This document shows, piece after piece, positions 1-7,283 of a DNA stretch of 12,724 nucleotides. A model generated the notes under the pieces. It worked only from the letters and a program-made list of their open reading frames with translations. It ran no database searches and had not been told where the DNA came from. A program made the position numbers and the translations under genes. The stretch is from Bifidobacterium breve. Lineage in GTDB: Bacteria > Actinomycetota > Thermoleophilia > Miltoncostaeales > Miltoncostaeaceae. The stretch lies in the NCBI GenBank assembly GCA_945876305.1, contig CAMCOB010000030.1:1-12724 (forward strand). The letters run 5' to 3'. Positions within the stretch are counted from its first letter, which is position 1. Every line of letters begins with the position of its first letter.

Positions 1-83
1 GGGGTGTTGGCGGCCTCCCGAATTCGCACAGCCAAGCTCTCGAGCCGGGCGGTCGCCTGCGCCAGTTCGTCGCGGGCGCTCAT
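1..83 (-). CDS. 5' end of an unidentified gene downstream of nusB (partial)
   Basis: An ATG at 83-81 overlaps the nusB stop in an ATGA junction, the same coupling used throughout this operon, and the frame stays open to the window edge. The 27 visible residues begin MSARDELAQATARLESL and continue VRIREAANTP. They are charged and alanine-rich with spaced leucines, so an N-terminal helix or coiled coil is likely. No family can be assigned from this. In Bacillus subtilis the genes after nusB are folD and xseA-xseB, but this N-terminus does not look like the usual XseB start. It is probably the last part of the same transcript. Confidence 0.6.
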   Translation of the reverse strand, partial: MSARDELAQATARLESLAVRIREAANT

Positions 84-496
84 GCGGCGGCTTCGCCACC
101 TTCACGGGTAATCCGGCCGAGGATGCCATTCACAAACCCCGGGGCCTCCGCGGCGCACCACTTCTTCGCCATCTCCACCGCCTCGTCAATCGCGACGGGA
201 GCCGGTACCTCTCCCGTGCGGATCTCGTACACCGCAACCCTCAGGATCGCCCGCTCGAGGGGCGCGATGCGATCAGCAGTCCAGCCCTTGGCGGCGGCCG
301 TGATGCGTTCGTCAATTGCCGGGATATCGGCATCCACGCCAGCCACCAGCGCCTCGGTGAACGGATCGGCCGCGTAATCGCCCGCGCGTGCCCCGTTGGC
401 CTTCAGTTCATCAAGCGACAAACCGGTGACATCGCGCTGGTACAGCAGTACCACCGCCTGCCTGCGTGCCTCACGCCGTGAGACCGGGCCGGTCAT
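80..496 (-). CDS. nusB: Transcription antitermination factor NusB
   Basis: NusB binds boxA RNA together with NusE (ribosomal protein S10) and helps antitermination, mainly on rRNA operons, in the cytoplasm. The 138 residues match the usual length of this all-helical family. The N-terminal RREARRQAVVLLYQRD stretch is the classic NusB opening, where arginines contact RNA. The C-terminal half carries the family pattern of DRIAPLERAILRVAVYEI, then PVAIDEAVEMAKK and FVNGILGRI. The ATG at 496-494 overlaps the accC stop as ATGA, which supports this start and implies translational coupling. Placement after accB-accC is a conserved order also known in Bacillus subtilis. Confidence 0.96.
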   Translation of the reverse strand: MTGPVSRREARRQAVVLLYQRDVTGLSLDELKANGARAGDYAADPFTEALVAGVDADIPAIDERITAAAKGWTADRIAPLERAILRVAVYEIRTGEVPAPVAIDEAVEMAKKWCAAEAPGFVNGILGRITREGGEAAA

Positions 497-1854
497 GACG
501 CGCCGCCGCCCATGGATGGAAGAAATTCCGCCCGGTCCACCAGAAACCCCGTGGTGTACGAGCCCGTTGCAAAAAGTTCATCGCGCGAGATCTCACGCAG
601 CAGCGGCAGCGTGGTGGGCAGTCCGGTGACAACGCTCTCGTCGAGGGCACGCTGCATGCGGGCCACCGCTCGCGGGCGATCGGGGGCCCACACACACAGC
701 TTGGCGAGCAGCGAGTCGTAGTACGGGGGCACGTAGCCCTTGGACCGGCAGTAGGTGTCCACGCGCACACCCGGGCCCGCCGCCAGGCGGAACTCATCCA
801 ACCGGCCGGCAGCCGGCCGGAAATCAAAGGCAGGGTCCTCGGCGTTGATACGGCACTCAATGGAGTGCCCGTTTGCCTCAATGCGCCCGGTGCGGCTCAG
901 CAGCTGGCCATCGGCAACCCGCAGCTGCTCGGCGACGATGTCCAGCCCGCTCACCAGCTCGGTGACCGGATGCTCCACCTGCAGCCGTGCGTTCAACTCC
1001 AGGAAGTAGAACTCCCCGTGCTTGTCCACGAGAAACTCAAGCGTGCCTGCCGACTTGTAGTCCCAGGCCCGGCACGCCTCCTCGGCGGCGGCGTGCATGC
1101 GCTCGCGGGTGGCATCCGGCAGGTTTGGCGCCGGCCCCTCCTCCACCACCTTCTGGTGACGGCGCTGAATGGAGCACTCGCGGTCACCGCAGATGAGTAC
1201 GCCGCCCATGCCGTCAGCCAGCACCTGCACCTCGACGTGGCGTGCACCTTCAAGCAGCTTCTCTACGTACAGCGAGCCGTCGCCGAATGCAGCCAGGGCC
1301 TCCTGTGAGGCGTTCTCAAACGCGCGCTCCAGCTCATCTGCGCTGTCGACGCGACGCATGCCCCGGCCCCCACCACCGGCAGATGCCTTCAGCAGAATCG
1401 GGAAGCCAGCTGCCTCGGCAGCCCCCCGGGCCGCTGCCACATCGGTCACGCCACCTTCAGACCCCCCGAGCACCGGCAAGCCGGCCTGGGTGGCGGCTTC
1501 CTTCGCCCGGATCTTGTCGCCCATGCGCGCCATCACCTCGGGCGCGGGCCCCACGAAGCGGATGCCGTTGTTGGCGCATTCGGTGGCGAAGTCGGGATTC
1601 TCTGAAAGGAACCCATAGCCGGGGTGCACGGCGTCGCATCCGGTGACCTCAGCGGCCCCGATGACGTTTCGAACGTCGAGGTACGAGTCGCGCGCTGCCG
1701 GCGGACCGATGCACACGGCCTCGTCGGCCATCTCGACTGCGAGTGAGTTGGCATCGGCCGTGGAGTACACGGCCACAGTGGGGATACCCAGCTCCAGTGC
1801 GGTTCTGATAACCCGAACCGCGATCTCCCCGCGATTGGCGACGAGCAGCTTCAT
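493..1854 (-). CDS. accC: Biotin carboxylase (acetyl-CoA/acyl-CoA carboxylase subunit AccC)
   Basis: This enzyme carboxylates carrier-bound biotin using ATP and bicarbonate, the first half-reaction of acyl-CoA or pyruvate-type carboxylases. At 453 residues it is the size of free-standing AccC, without a fused carrier. It begins with MKLLVANRGEIAVRVIR. The ATP-grasp glycine loop is at residues 160-165, with lysine at 156. RRHQKVVEE holds K235, the counterpart of E. coli K238. NARLQVEHPVTE (288-299) holds R290 and E294, and RINAEDP holds R335, so the catalytic set is complete. The ATG at 1854-1852 overlaps the stop of the biotin carrier gene as ATGA, so the two partner subunits are made from adjacent coupled frames. 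The carboxyltransferase partner is not in this window, apart from the degenerate domain in the neighbour. Confidence 0.97.
   Translation of the reverse strand: MKLLVANRGEIAVRVIRTALELGIPTVAVYSTADANSLAVEMADEAVCIGPPAARDSYLDVRNVIGAAEVTGCDAVHPGYGFLSENPDFATECANNGIRFVGPAPEVMARMGDKIRAKEAATQAGLPVLGGSEGGVTDVAAARGAAEAAGFPILLKASAGGGGRGMRRVDSADELERAFENASQEALAAFGDGSLYVEKLLEGARHVEVQVLADGMGGVLICGDRECSIQRRHQKVVEEGPAPNLPDATRERMHAAAEEACRAWDYKSAGTLEFLVDKHGEFYFLELNARLQVEHPVTELVSGLDIVAEQLRVADGQLLSRTGRIEANGHSIECRINAEDPAFDFRPAAGRLDEFRLAAGPGVRVDTYCRSKGYVPPYYDSLLAKLCVWAPDRPRAVARMQRALDESVVTGLPTTLPLLREISRDELFATGSYTTGFLVDRAEFLPSMGGGAS
802..820. repeat. Perfect 9-bp inverted repeat with 1-nt centre inside accC
   Basis: CCGGCCGGC, one A, then GCCGGCCGG form a perfect palindrome within the accC coding sequence, where it encodes the RPAAGR region (residues 346-351). 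It could fold into a very GC-rich hairpin in RNA or single-stranded DNA. It may be only a by-product of repeated Arg/Pro/Ala/Gly codons in GC-rich DNA, and no T tract follows on either strand. Confidence 0.6.
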
Positions 1855-3590
1855 GGCGTGAGAATGAAGAGGGCCTGCCCAAACTCCACGGGCTCGGCGT
1901 TCTGCACCTTGATCTCGCGCACGGTGCCCGCCCGGTCGGCAGTGATCTCATTGAAGATCTTCATGGCCTCGATAATGCACAGGGTCTGCCCCTGCACCAC
2001 CCGATCGCCAACCGCCACAAAGGGTCCGGATTCCGGATTCGGTGCTGAGTAGAACGTGCCCACCATCGGGCTCTCCACGCGGTGTCCATCATCCGCCTGC
2101 ACAACCGGGCCCGACGCTGCCGAACCGGCGGGCGCCGCTGGCCGCACGGTCACGCGGGCGCCGCCGATCTCCACGCTCACCTCCGACTGCCCCGCACCCT
2201 CAACAACCTCAATCAGCGTCTCCAGCAGGCCGCGGTCAATGCCCGGCCCGGCATCACCCGACTCCTCCGATGCCAGCGAACGGCGGCGATCGAGCAGTCG
2301 GCGGCCGGAGTCGGGAAACTGTGCGAGGACGATGGCGTCCTCTTCCGATACATCTGACGGTGCTGCTGCGAGAACGGCATCGAGGTCGGGGGTGGGAATG
2401 GACACCGCGGCCCCCCTGGCCACGGCCATTGCCGCATCGGCCACCGGGCCGCGCAGGCGGCCGCGGCCGCCCATCGCGACAACCGCGAGCGCCGGCGTGG
2501 TCTCGCGCCAACGCACACCATCAAGCACGTGCTGCGCAGCCTGCGACACGATGTCCTCACCGATCGGCGGCGCGAGAGTCACTCCCCCCAGATCGCGCGA
2601 CACGGCAGCGCACTCGTCAGCTGCCTCGTGAAGGCGGCCAGCAAGACCCTGACGCGCAAGACGCGCGGTGAGCCCGGCGGCAAGATCGGGCGGCAAACTG
2701 ACCTGCGGCCCCCCTGCCAGTTCGGCGGCACGGCGCACCCGCTCGGGTGGCACCAGCGGCCAGATAACCCGGCCGGCCTCCTCCAGCGACTCGCGCCTGG
2801 CGTCGAGCTCGCGGTCACCACCGTGCAGCGCAGCCTCCAGCGCCTCTGCCGACGGCCGACCGGCCACAAGCGCAACGGCGCCTACGGCGGCATGAATGGC
2901 GTCGGCGCCAGCCACCGCGGCCGCAAGCGCGGACATCGAGGCGAGGCCACCGGGCGCACGCACCGAGACCTCCACCGGGATCGGCGACACGGCCACGATT
3001 TCGGCAACAAGCGCGCCGAGGCGCATTGGCGTGAGGTTGCAGCCCACATCCGACACACAGAGCGCGACAGCGCCCGGCAGCGACGTGAGAGCGATGGCCT
3101 CCTCCACCCAGCGCGGGTCCGATGCCTCGGGCCACGGGCCAAGCAGCAGCGTGGGCACAAACGCCACGCCGGCCTCGCCGGCCCCCTCGGCGATCGGGCG
3201 CAGCGATTCTGGGTCGTTCAGTGCGTCGAATGCCCGTACCCGACTGACGCCGCTCATCGCAGCCGACTGCACCAGACGCCGGGCCACACCTGGTCCCACG
3301 GCGACATCGCCGAGAAGGGTATGGCTCGCCAGCACCAGGCCGACCGGCGTACTGCCCGCAAACCGGGCAACCACGCGCAGGCGGTCGAGGGGGCTCTCCG
3401 TGCGGCCATCCATGCAGGCCCGGGCCGCAGATGGGTCCATGGCCTCCAGTACCCGCGCGCCCTCCGGCGCCAGGGCGGCGGCGGCCGACCCCAGTTCGTC
3501 CGGCGCAATGCGGGAACCCCACGGTGGGGTTCCCAGATCCGACAGGGTGACATCGACCAGGCCGATGCCCTTGAGGGCGTCAGTGCTCAT
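1851..3590 (-). CDS. accB: Biotin carboxyl carrier protein fused to a degenerate carboxyltransferase-like barrel
   Basis: The 579-residue protein is over three times the usual AccB length. Residues 454-579 are a normal AccB: a leader helix with an acidic arm, a short Ala/Pro linker, and a biotinyl domain with ESPMVGTFY (506-514) and EAMK, putting biotin on K544. Residues 8-260 follow the carboxyltransferase barrel of pyruvate carboxylase and oxaloacetate decarboxylase alpha: DVTLSD (13-18) for DTTLRD, VRAFDALNDP (118-127), and SDVGCNLTP (180-188). Residues 295-361 match the adjoining PYC_OADA helical domain. The catalytic residues are mostly gone: the carbamylated metal-binding Lys aligns with S180, the HxH metal ligands align with S209 and R211, and the Arg of TLRD is S17. 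I infer that carrier function is intact and the barrel is a pseudoenzyme, perhaps structural. ATGA overlaps link it to efp and accC. Confidence 0.92.
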   Translation of the reverse strand: MSTDALKGIGLVDVTLSDLGTPPWGSRIAPDELGSAAAALAPEGARVLEAMDPSAARACMDGRTESPLDRLRVVARFAGSTPVGLVLASHTLLGDVAVGPGVARRLVQSAAMSGVSRVRAFDALNDPESLRPIAEGAGEAGVAFVPTLLLGPWPEASDPRWVEEAIALTSLPGAVALCVSDVGCNLTPMRLGALVAEIVAVSPIPVEVSVRAPGGLASMSALAAAVAGADAIHAAVGAVALVAGRPSAEALEAALHGGDRELDARRESLEEAGRVIWPLVPPERVRRAAELAGGPQVSLPPDLAAGLTARLARQGLAGRLHEAADECAAVSRDLGGVTLAPPIGEDIVSQAAQHVLDGVRWRETTPALAVVAMGGRGRLRGPVADAAMAVARGAAVSIPTPDLDAVLAAAPSDVSEEDAIVLAQFPDSGRRLLDRRRSLASEESGDAGPGIDRGLLETLIEVVEGAGQSEVSVEIGGARVTVRPAAPAGSAASGPVVQADDGHRVESPMVGTFYSAPNPESGPFVAVGDRVVQGQTLCIIEAMKIFNEITADRAGTVREIKVQNAEPVEFGQALFILTP

Positions 3591-4144
3591 GCGCGGCTCA
3601 CGTACTCCCGGCTGCGGGTGTCCACCTTGATGCGGTCTCCCTCGTTGACAAACAACGGAACATTCACCGTGGCGCCGGTCTCCAGCAGTGCGGGCTTAGT
3701 GACGTTCGAAACCGTGTCGCCCTTCACGCCCGGGTCAGTCTGCGCGACCACGAGCTCCACCGTTGCCGGGGGCTCGGCGCTGTAGGGCGATTCCCGGATA
3801 AACAGCACCTGCACCTCAGTGCTCGGGGGAATGAGATCAAACGACCCGATGTCGGTCTTCAGCACCGTCACCTGCTCGTAGGTCTCGTGGTCCATGAACA
3901 CCACACCGTCGCCATCTTCGTAAAGCATCTGCATGGTTTTGGTCTCGGTGAGCACGCGCTCGAGCTTCTCGCCGGCGCGGAAGGTGCGGTCCATGGTTCC
4001 GCCGCCCAGCTTCTTCAGCTTGGTGCGCACGAACGCGCCGCCCTTCCCGGGCTTTACGTGCTGGAACGAGATGACCGACACCAGATCGCCGTCAACATCG
4101 AGGACCCAGCCGTTTTTCAGATCGTTGCTGCTGATGGCACCCAC
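3587..4144 (-). CDS. efp: Translation elongation factor P
   Basis: EF-P binds ribosomes stalled at consecutive prolines and speeds peptide bond formation. The 185 residues are the normal length: an N-terminal KOW-like domain (about 1-65) and two OB-fold domains (about 66-130 and 131-185). The tip loop reads HVKPGKGGAFVR with the lysine at position 34, the residue modified in many bacteria. No modifying enzyme such as EpmA or YmfI is visible nearby. The C-terminal GDTVSNVTKPALLETG and VPLFVNEGD are the standard EF-P signature region. The start is a GTG at 4144-4142, preceded by AGGGAG (4156-4151) with a 6-nt spacer. This is the only gene from aroK onward that does not overlap its upstream neighbour, so it may be initiated independently. 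Confidence 0.96.
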   Translation of the reverse strand: MGAISSNDLKNGWVLDVDGDLVSVISFQHVKPGKGGAFVRTKLKKLGGGTMDRTFRAGEKLERVLTETKTMQMLYEDGDGVVFMDHETYEQVTVLKTDIGSFDLIPPSTEVQVLFIRESPYSAEPPATVELVVAQTDPGVKGDTVSNVTKPALLETGATVNVPLFVNEGDRIKVDTRSREYVSRA

Positions 4145-4150
4145 GCCCTG

Positions 4151-4156
4151 CTCCCT
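4151..4156 (-). promoter_or_regulatory. Shine-Dalgarno site of efp
   Basis: AGGGAG on the minus strand lies 6 nt before the GTG start of efp and overlaps the TAG stop of the peptidase gene. It supports the GTG start and marks the only spaced junction from aroK to the left edge. Confidence 0.7.
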
Positions 4157-5225
4157 ATGCGCTCGTGTTGATCAGATCGGTGGTGATGCCCGTAAGCAAC
4201 TCGCAGCCGTCATCGGTGATGACGACCTGGTCCTCAATGCGCACTCCGCCGATCCCGTCCAGGTAGATGCCCGGCTCGATGGTCACCACCATGCCGGTTT
4301 GGAGCACCTCCCCGCCCTCCTGCCGTAGCCATGGCCGCTCGTGAATGTCCAGCCCCACCCCATGCCCGAGCCCGTGCCCGAACCGTTCGCCGAGCCCGGC
4401 ATCCGAGATAATGCCGCGTGCCACGGCGTCGAGGTCCCCGGTATGTACACCGGGGCGGCACGCGGCGAGGGCTGCGCGCTGCGCATCGAGGCACACGCGG
4501 TAGGCCTCCTCGAGATCGGGTGGCAGTGGCCCGGTGGCGAAGGTGCGTGTGCAGTCCGACGCATAGCCGTCCACGCGAGCGCCCATGTCAACCACAACCA
4601 ACGAATTCGCCTGCACAGGCGCGGGGCGCGGTACCGCGTGGGGCAGCGCTCCATGCGCGCCACTCGCCACGATGATGTCGAAGCTCGCCCCCTCGGCACC
4701 GGCCGCACGCATGAGGCCTTCCAAATCCCAGGCCACCTGCGCCTCGGTGCGGCCCGCGAACCCGTCATCAATCAGCGCGCCAAAGGCAACATCGGCGATG
4801 CCGGCCGCAGTCCGGATGGCCGCAATCTCCTCGGGCTCCTTGATCACGCGCAGCCCCTCAACCACACCGGCAGTGGGCACCAGTTCGACCGATGAAAGCC
4901 GCGCGGTAAACCTGCCCTGGCGCGCCACGCTCACCTGCTCGGCCTCAAACCCCACCCGCCCGGAACCCACCACGTCGGCCAGGCGGTCCATGAGGTCGCG
5001 CCCCGCCTGCACCACCTCAACGCCCCGGGTGCGTTCACGGGCATCGGCCATGTACCGCGAGTCGGTCAGCAGCACACGGCGGCCCCGGGTGATCACCAGC
5101 ACGCCGTTACTGCCGACATAGCCGCACAGATACCGCACGTTGATGAGATCGGTCACGATCAGCGCGTCGAGCCCCTCCGCCGCGATCACCTCGTCAATCT
5201 GCTGCTGGCGCGACTCGATGCTCAC
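4155..5225 (-). CDS. pepP: M24B metallopeptidase, Xaa-Pro aminopeptidase family
   Basis: This cytoplasmic two-metal peptidase should cleave the bond after an N-terminal residue followed by proline, in peptide turnover. At 356 residues it has the typical short architecture: a creatinase-like N-terminal domain (about 1-125) and a pita-bread catalytic domain (about 130-350). All five metal ligands are visible: D213 and D224 in VVDMGARVDGYASDCTRTF, H288 in GHGLGHGVGLDIHE, E317 in TIEPGIY and E331 in RIEDQVV. The start is a GTG overlapping the aroQ stop (GTGA). A neighbour of this family between aroQ and efp is a conserved arrangement, as with yqhT in Bacillus subtilis. The split between PepP-type aminopeptidase and PepQ-type prolidase specificity cannot be made from motifs alone. 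Confidence 0.93.
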   Translation of the reverse strand: MSIESRQQQIDEVIAAEGLDALIVTDLINVRYLCGYVGSNGVLVITRGRRVLLTDSRYMADARERTRGVEVVQAGRDLMDRLADVVGSGRVGFEAEQVSVARQGRFTARLSSVELVPTAGVVEGLRVIKEPEEIAAIRTAAGIADVAFGALIDDGFAGRTEAQVAWDLEGLMRAAGAEGASFDIIVASGAHGALPHAVPRPAPVQANSLVVVDMGARVDGYASDCTRTFATGPLPPDLEEAYRVCLDAQRAALAACRPGVHTGDLDAVARGIISDAGLGERFGHGLGHGVGLDIHERPWLRQEGGEVLQTGMVVTIEPGIYLDGIGGVRIEDQVVITDDGCELLTGITTDLINTSA

Positions 5226-5659
5226 TCGCTGAGTTCGGCCTTCAGGATGTCGAGCGCCTCGCGGTAGCCGTCAGGGCCCTTGCCCTTGACCGTGGCGAGG
5301 GCGATGTCGCGCACCACCGAGACCTTGCGGAAGTCCTCGCGCGCATCCACGTCGGACAGGTGCACCTCAACGAACGGCGCACCCACCGATTCGAGCGCGT
5401 CGCGCACTGAGTACTGGTAGTGCGTCCATGCCCCGGGGTTGATCACGATGCCATCGACCGCTCCGGCCAGGCCGTGCAGGTGCTCCAGCATTGCGCCTTC
5501 GAAGTTGGTCTGGAATGTGCCCACCACCATCCCCCGCTCCGTACCCCATGCCCGCACCTGCGACTCGAGTTCGGGCAGGGTGAGCGTGCCGTAGTGCTCG
5601 GAGGGGCGGCGCCCGAGCATGTTCAGATTCGGCCCGTGTACAAGTGCGATGCGGCTCAT
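5222..5659 (-). CDS. aroQ: 3-dehydroquinate dehydratase, type II
   Basis: The enzyme dehydrates 3-dehydroquinate to 3-dehydroshikimate, step 3 of the shikimate pathway, as a cytoplasmic dodecamer in known members. At 145 residues it has the standard type II length. Visible motifs are GPNLNMLGRR (9-18) with active-site lid residues, the catalytic tyrosine Y23 in EHYG, QTNFEG (50-55), INPGAWTH (73-80) with N74, and EVHLSD (98-103) with the catalytic histidine H100. The segment after FRKVSVV departs from the common HHSYVSP type, ending in TVKGKGPDGY, without affecting catalytic residues. The ATG overlaps the aroB stop (ATGA). It acts directly on the product of the preceding gene, aroB. Confidence 0.96.
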   Translation of the reverse strand: MSRIALVHGPNLNMLGRRPSEHYGTLTLPELESQVRAWGTERGMVVGTFQTNFEGAMLEHLHGLAGAVDGIVINPGAWTHYQYSVRDALESVGAPFVEVHLSDVDAREDFRKVSVVRDIALATVKGKGPDGYREALDILKAELSE

Positions 5660-6753
5660 GCGGTCAACTCCTCCACGGCGGCGCGTACGACGCCCGGATC
5701 GGGGTCCTGGTGGGTCAGCACGTCTCCGGGGGCACGCAGCAGCACCATGTTCAGCGCACGGCCGTCGGCTTTCTTGTCACGCCCCATGATGTCGATGACC
5801 TCATCAATCGAGACGGACCCGTCGAGCACCGTCGGCAATCCGTGACGCGCCAGAGTGGTCAACGTGCGATCACGCCACACCGGGTCGAGCCCCAGCGTGT
5901 GCTCACTGATGCGCAGCGCCGCGAGCAGCCCCAGCGAGATGGCCTCGCCGTGGTGGTACAGGTCGTACCCGGCCGCGGCTTCGATGCCATGGCCCACCGT
6001 GTGGCCAAGATTGAGAATGGCGCGACGGCCCAGATCCATCTCGTCTTCTTCCACCACGGCCAGTTTGACGCCAGCACAGCGACGGATCAGATCGGTGAGG
6101 CAGTCGGCGGGGCCGGGAAGCTCGGGCCATCCCGCCACAATCTCCATCAGATCGCCACCCGTAAGGAGCCCGTACTTCACCACCTCGGCAAATCCGCACG
6201 AGAGCTCCCGGGCAGACAGCGTCGACAGCACCGATGGGTCCATCACCACGGCCACAGGCTGATAGATCGCCCCCACGTAGTTCTTGCCCTCGGGCAGATC
6301 AACGCCGGTCTTGCCGCCGAGCGACGAGTCCACCATCGCCAGCAGCGTGGTAGGAACGTGCACCAGGCGCACCCCCCGCTGATACGACGCCGCCAGAAAT
6401 CCCGCGAGGTCACCCACCACCCCGCCGCCCACGGCGACCACCGCGTCACGACGACGGATTCCGGCGCGAGCGGCCACACGGGAGAGCCGCTCGATCTCGG
6501 CCAGGCTCTTCGAGGCCTCGCCCGCGGCAACGCGCTCCACGGTCACCCGCAGACCGGCGGCCGCGCACGATGCGGAAATCCGATCGGCGGCGCCCACGAT
6601 TCCGTCATCCACCACCACCAGCACGCCATCGCCCTCGCCACGGCCCACAAGCAGGCCCCCGACTGCATCCAGCACTCCATCGCCCAGATACACGGGCACC
6701 GTGCGGTCGCCGATCGATGCCACCAGGGCCGGGGCCGCCATGTCGGTGATCAT
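5656..6753 (-). CDS. aroB: 3-dehydroquinate synthase
   Basis: AroB turns DAHP into 3-dehydroquinate (step 2 of the shikimate pathway) using NAD and a divalent metal, normally zinc. The 365 residues are full length. The NAD-binding GGGVVGD is at 109-115, PTTLLAMVDSSLGGKTGVD at 134-152, and the metal ligands are E190 (AEVVKYG), H251 (LNLGHTVGHGIE) and H268 (HHGEAISLG). DKK at 326-328 is also conserved. A second ATG at codon 5 exists, but the first ATG gives the ATGA overlap with aroK seen at the other junctions, so it is preferred. Sitting between aroK and aroQ puts successive pathway enzymes on one transcript. Confidence 0.97.
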   Translation of the reverse strand: MITDMAAPALVASIGDRTVPVYLGDGVLDAVGGLLVGRGEGDGVLVVVDDGIVGAADRISASCAAAGLRVTVERVAAGEASKSLAEIERLSRVAARAGIRRRDAVVAVGGGVVGDLAGFLAASYQRGVRLVHVPTTLLAMVDSSLGGKTGVDLPEGKNYVGAIYQPVAVVMDPSVLSTLSARELSCGFAEVVKYGLLTGGDLMEIVAGWPELPGPADCLTDLIRRCAGVKLAVVEEDEMDLGRRAILNLGHTVGHGIEAAAGYDLYHHGEAISLGLLAALRISEHTLGLDPVWRDRTLTTLARHGLPTVLDGSVSIDEVIDIMGRDKKADGRALNMVLLRAPGDVLTHQDPDPGVVRAAVEELTA

Positions 6754-7283
6754 CCGGCCGCCTCGTCGTCAGGTCCACCGTCATCCATGATCCACTCCGA
6801 CAGAATCACCGCCGTCTCCTGGGGCGGTGCCCCGCCATCGAGGATCACGTCGGCGGCCTCCCGGTAGACATGCTCGCGCTCACCACAGCGACGCACAAAA
6901 CGCTCGTGATCGAGGGCAAGCGGGCGGCCCGGCTCGCCACCCACGCGAGTCCAGGCCTCTTCGGCATCCACCTTCAGCCACGCCACACATGCCTCACGGC
7001 CCAACAACTGGCGGGTGCGGGGGCTCCCCAGCGCGCCCCCGCCCAGCGCGAGCACGCCGGGCTCACCGCGCAGGTGATCGCGAATCAGGTCCTCTTCGGT
7101 GCGGCGAAACCACAACTCGCCGCGCTGGGCAAAGATCTCAGGGATCGACTGCCCCGCATGCGCTTGCACCAAGTCGTCGGCGTCAAGAAAGTCCACTCCG
7201 AGGATCTCGGCGGTAATACGTCCCACCGTGGTCTTGCCGGCTCCCATGTAGCCAGCGATCGCGATCCAGCGCGGAATGGCCAC
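6750..7283 (-). CDS. aroK: Shikimate kinase
   Basis: Shikimate kinase phosphorylates shikimate at the 3-hydroxyl with ATP, step 5 of the shikimate pathway. The 177 residues match the family. The P-loop GYMGAGKTT is at 11-19. The shikimate-binding DAD has D34 and D36, R60 lies in WFRRTEED, and GGGAL at 81-85 is the Walker B region. The lid arginine is R120 in GRPLA, and R141 sits near the C-terminus in VYREAAD. The start is a GTG whose first base is the last base of the aroC stop (TAGTG), a 1-nt overlap, so reinitiation by the AroC ribosomes is likely. The acidic tail ending DDGGPDDEAAG is not part of the fold. Confidence 0.96.
   Translation of the reverse strand: MAIPRWIAIAGYMGAGKTTVGRITAEILGVDFLDADDLVQAHAGQSIPEIFAQRGELWFRRTEEDLIRDHLRGEPGVLALGGGALGSPRTRQLLGREACVAWLKVDAEEAWTRVGGEPGRPLALDHERFVRRCGEREHVYREAADVILDGGAPPQETAVILSEWIMDDGGPDDEAAG

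Noticed and set aside
2529..3785. A 418-codon plus-strand open frame opposite accB and the end of efp
   Set aside because: Its product is an Arg/His/Gly-rich string with no domain, while the minus strand here encodes recognisable carboxyltransferase-like, PYC_OADA and EF-P sequence. Long antisense frames are expected in GC-rich coding DNA.
5644..6867. A 407-codon plus-strand open frame opposite aroB
   Set aside because: The opposite strand carries every AroB motif. The antisense product is His/Arg/Gln-rich and matches nothing I recognise.
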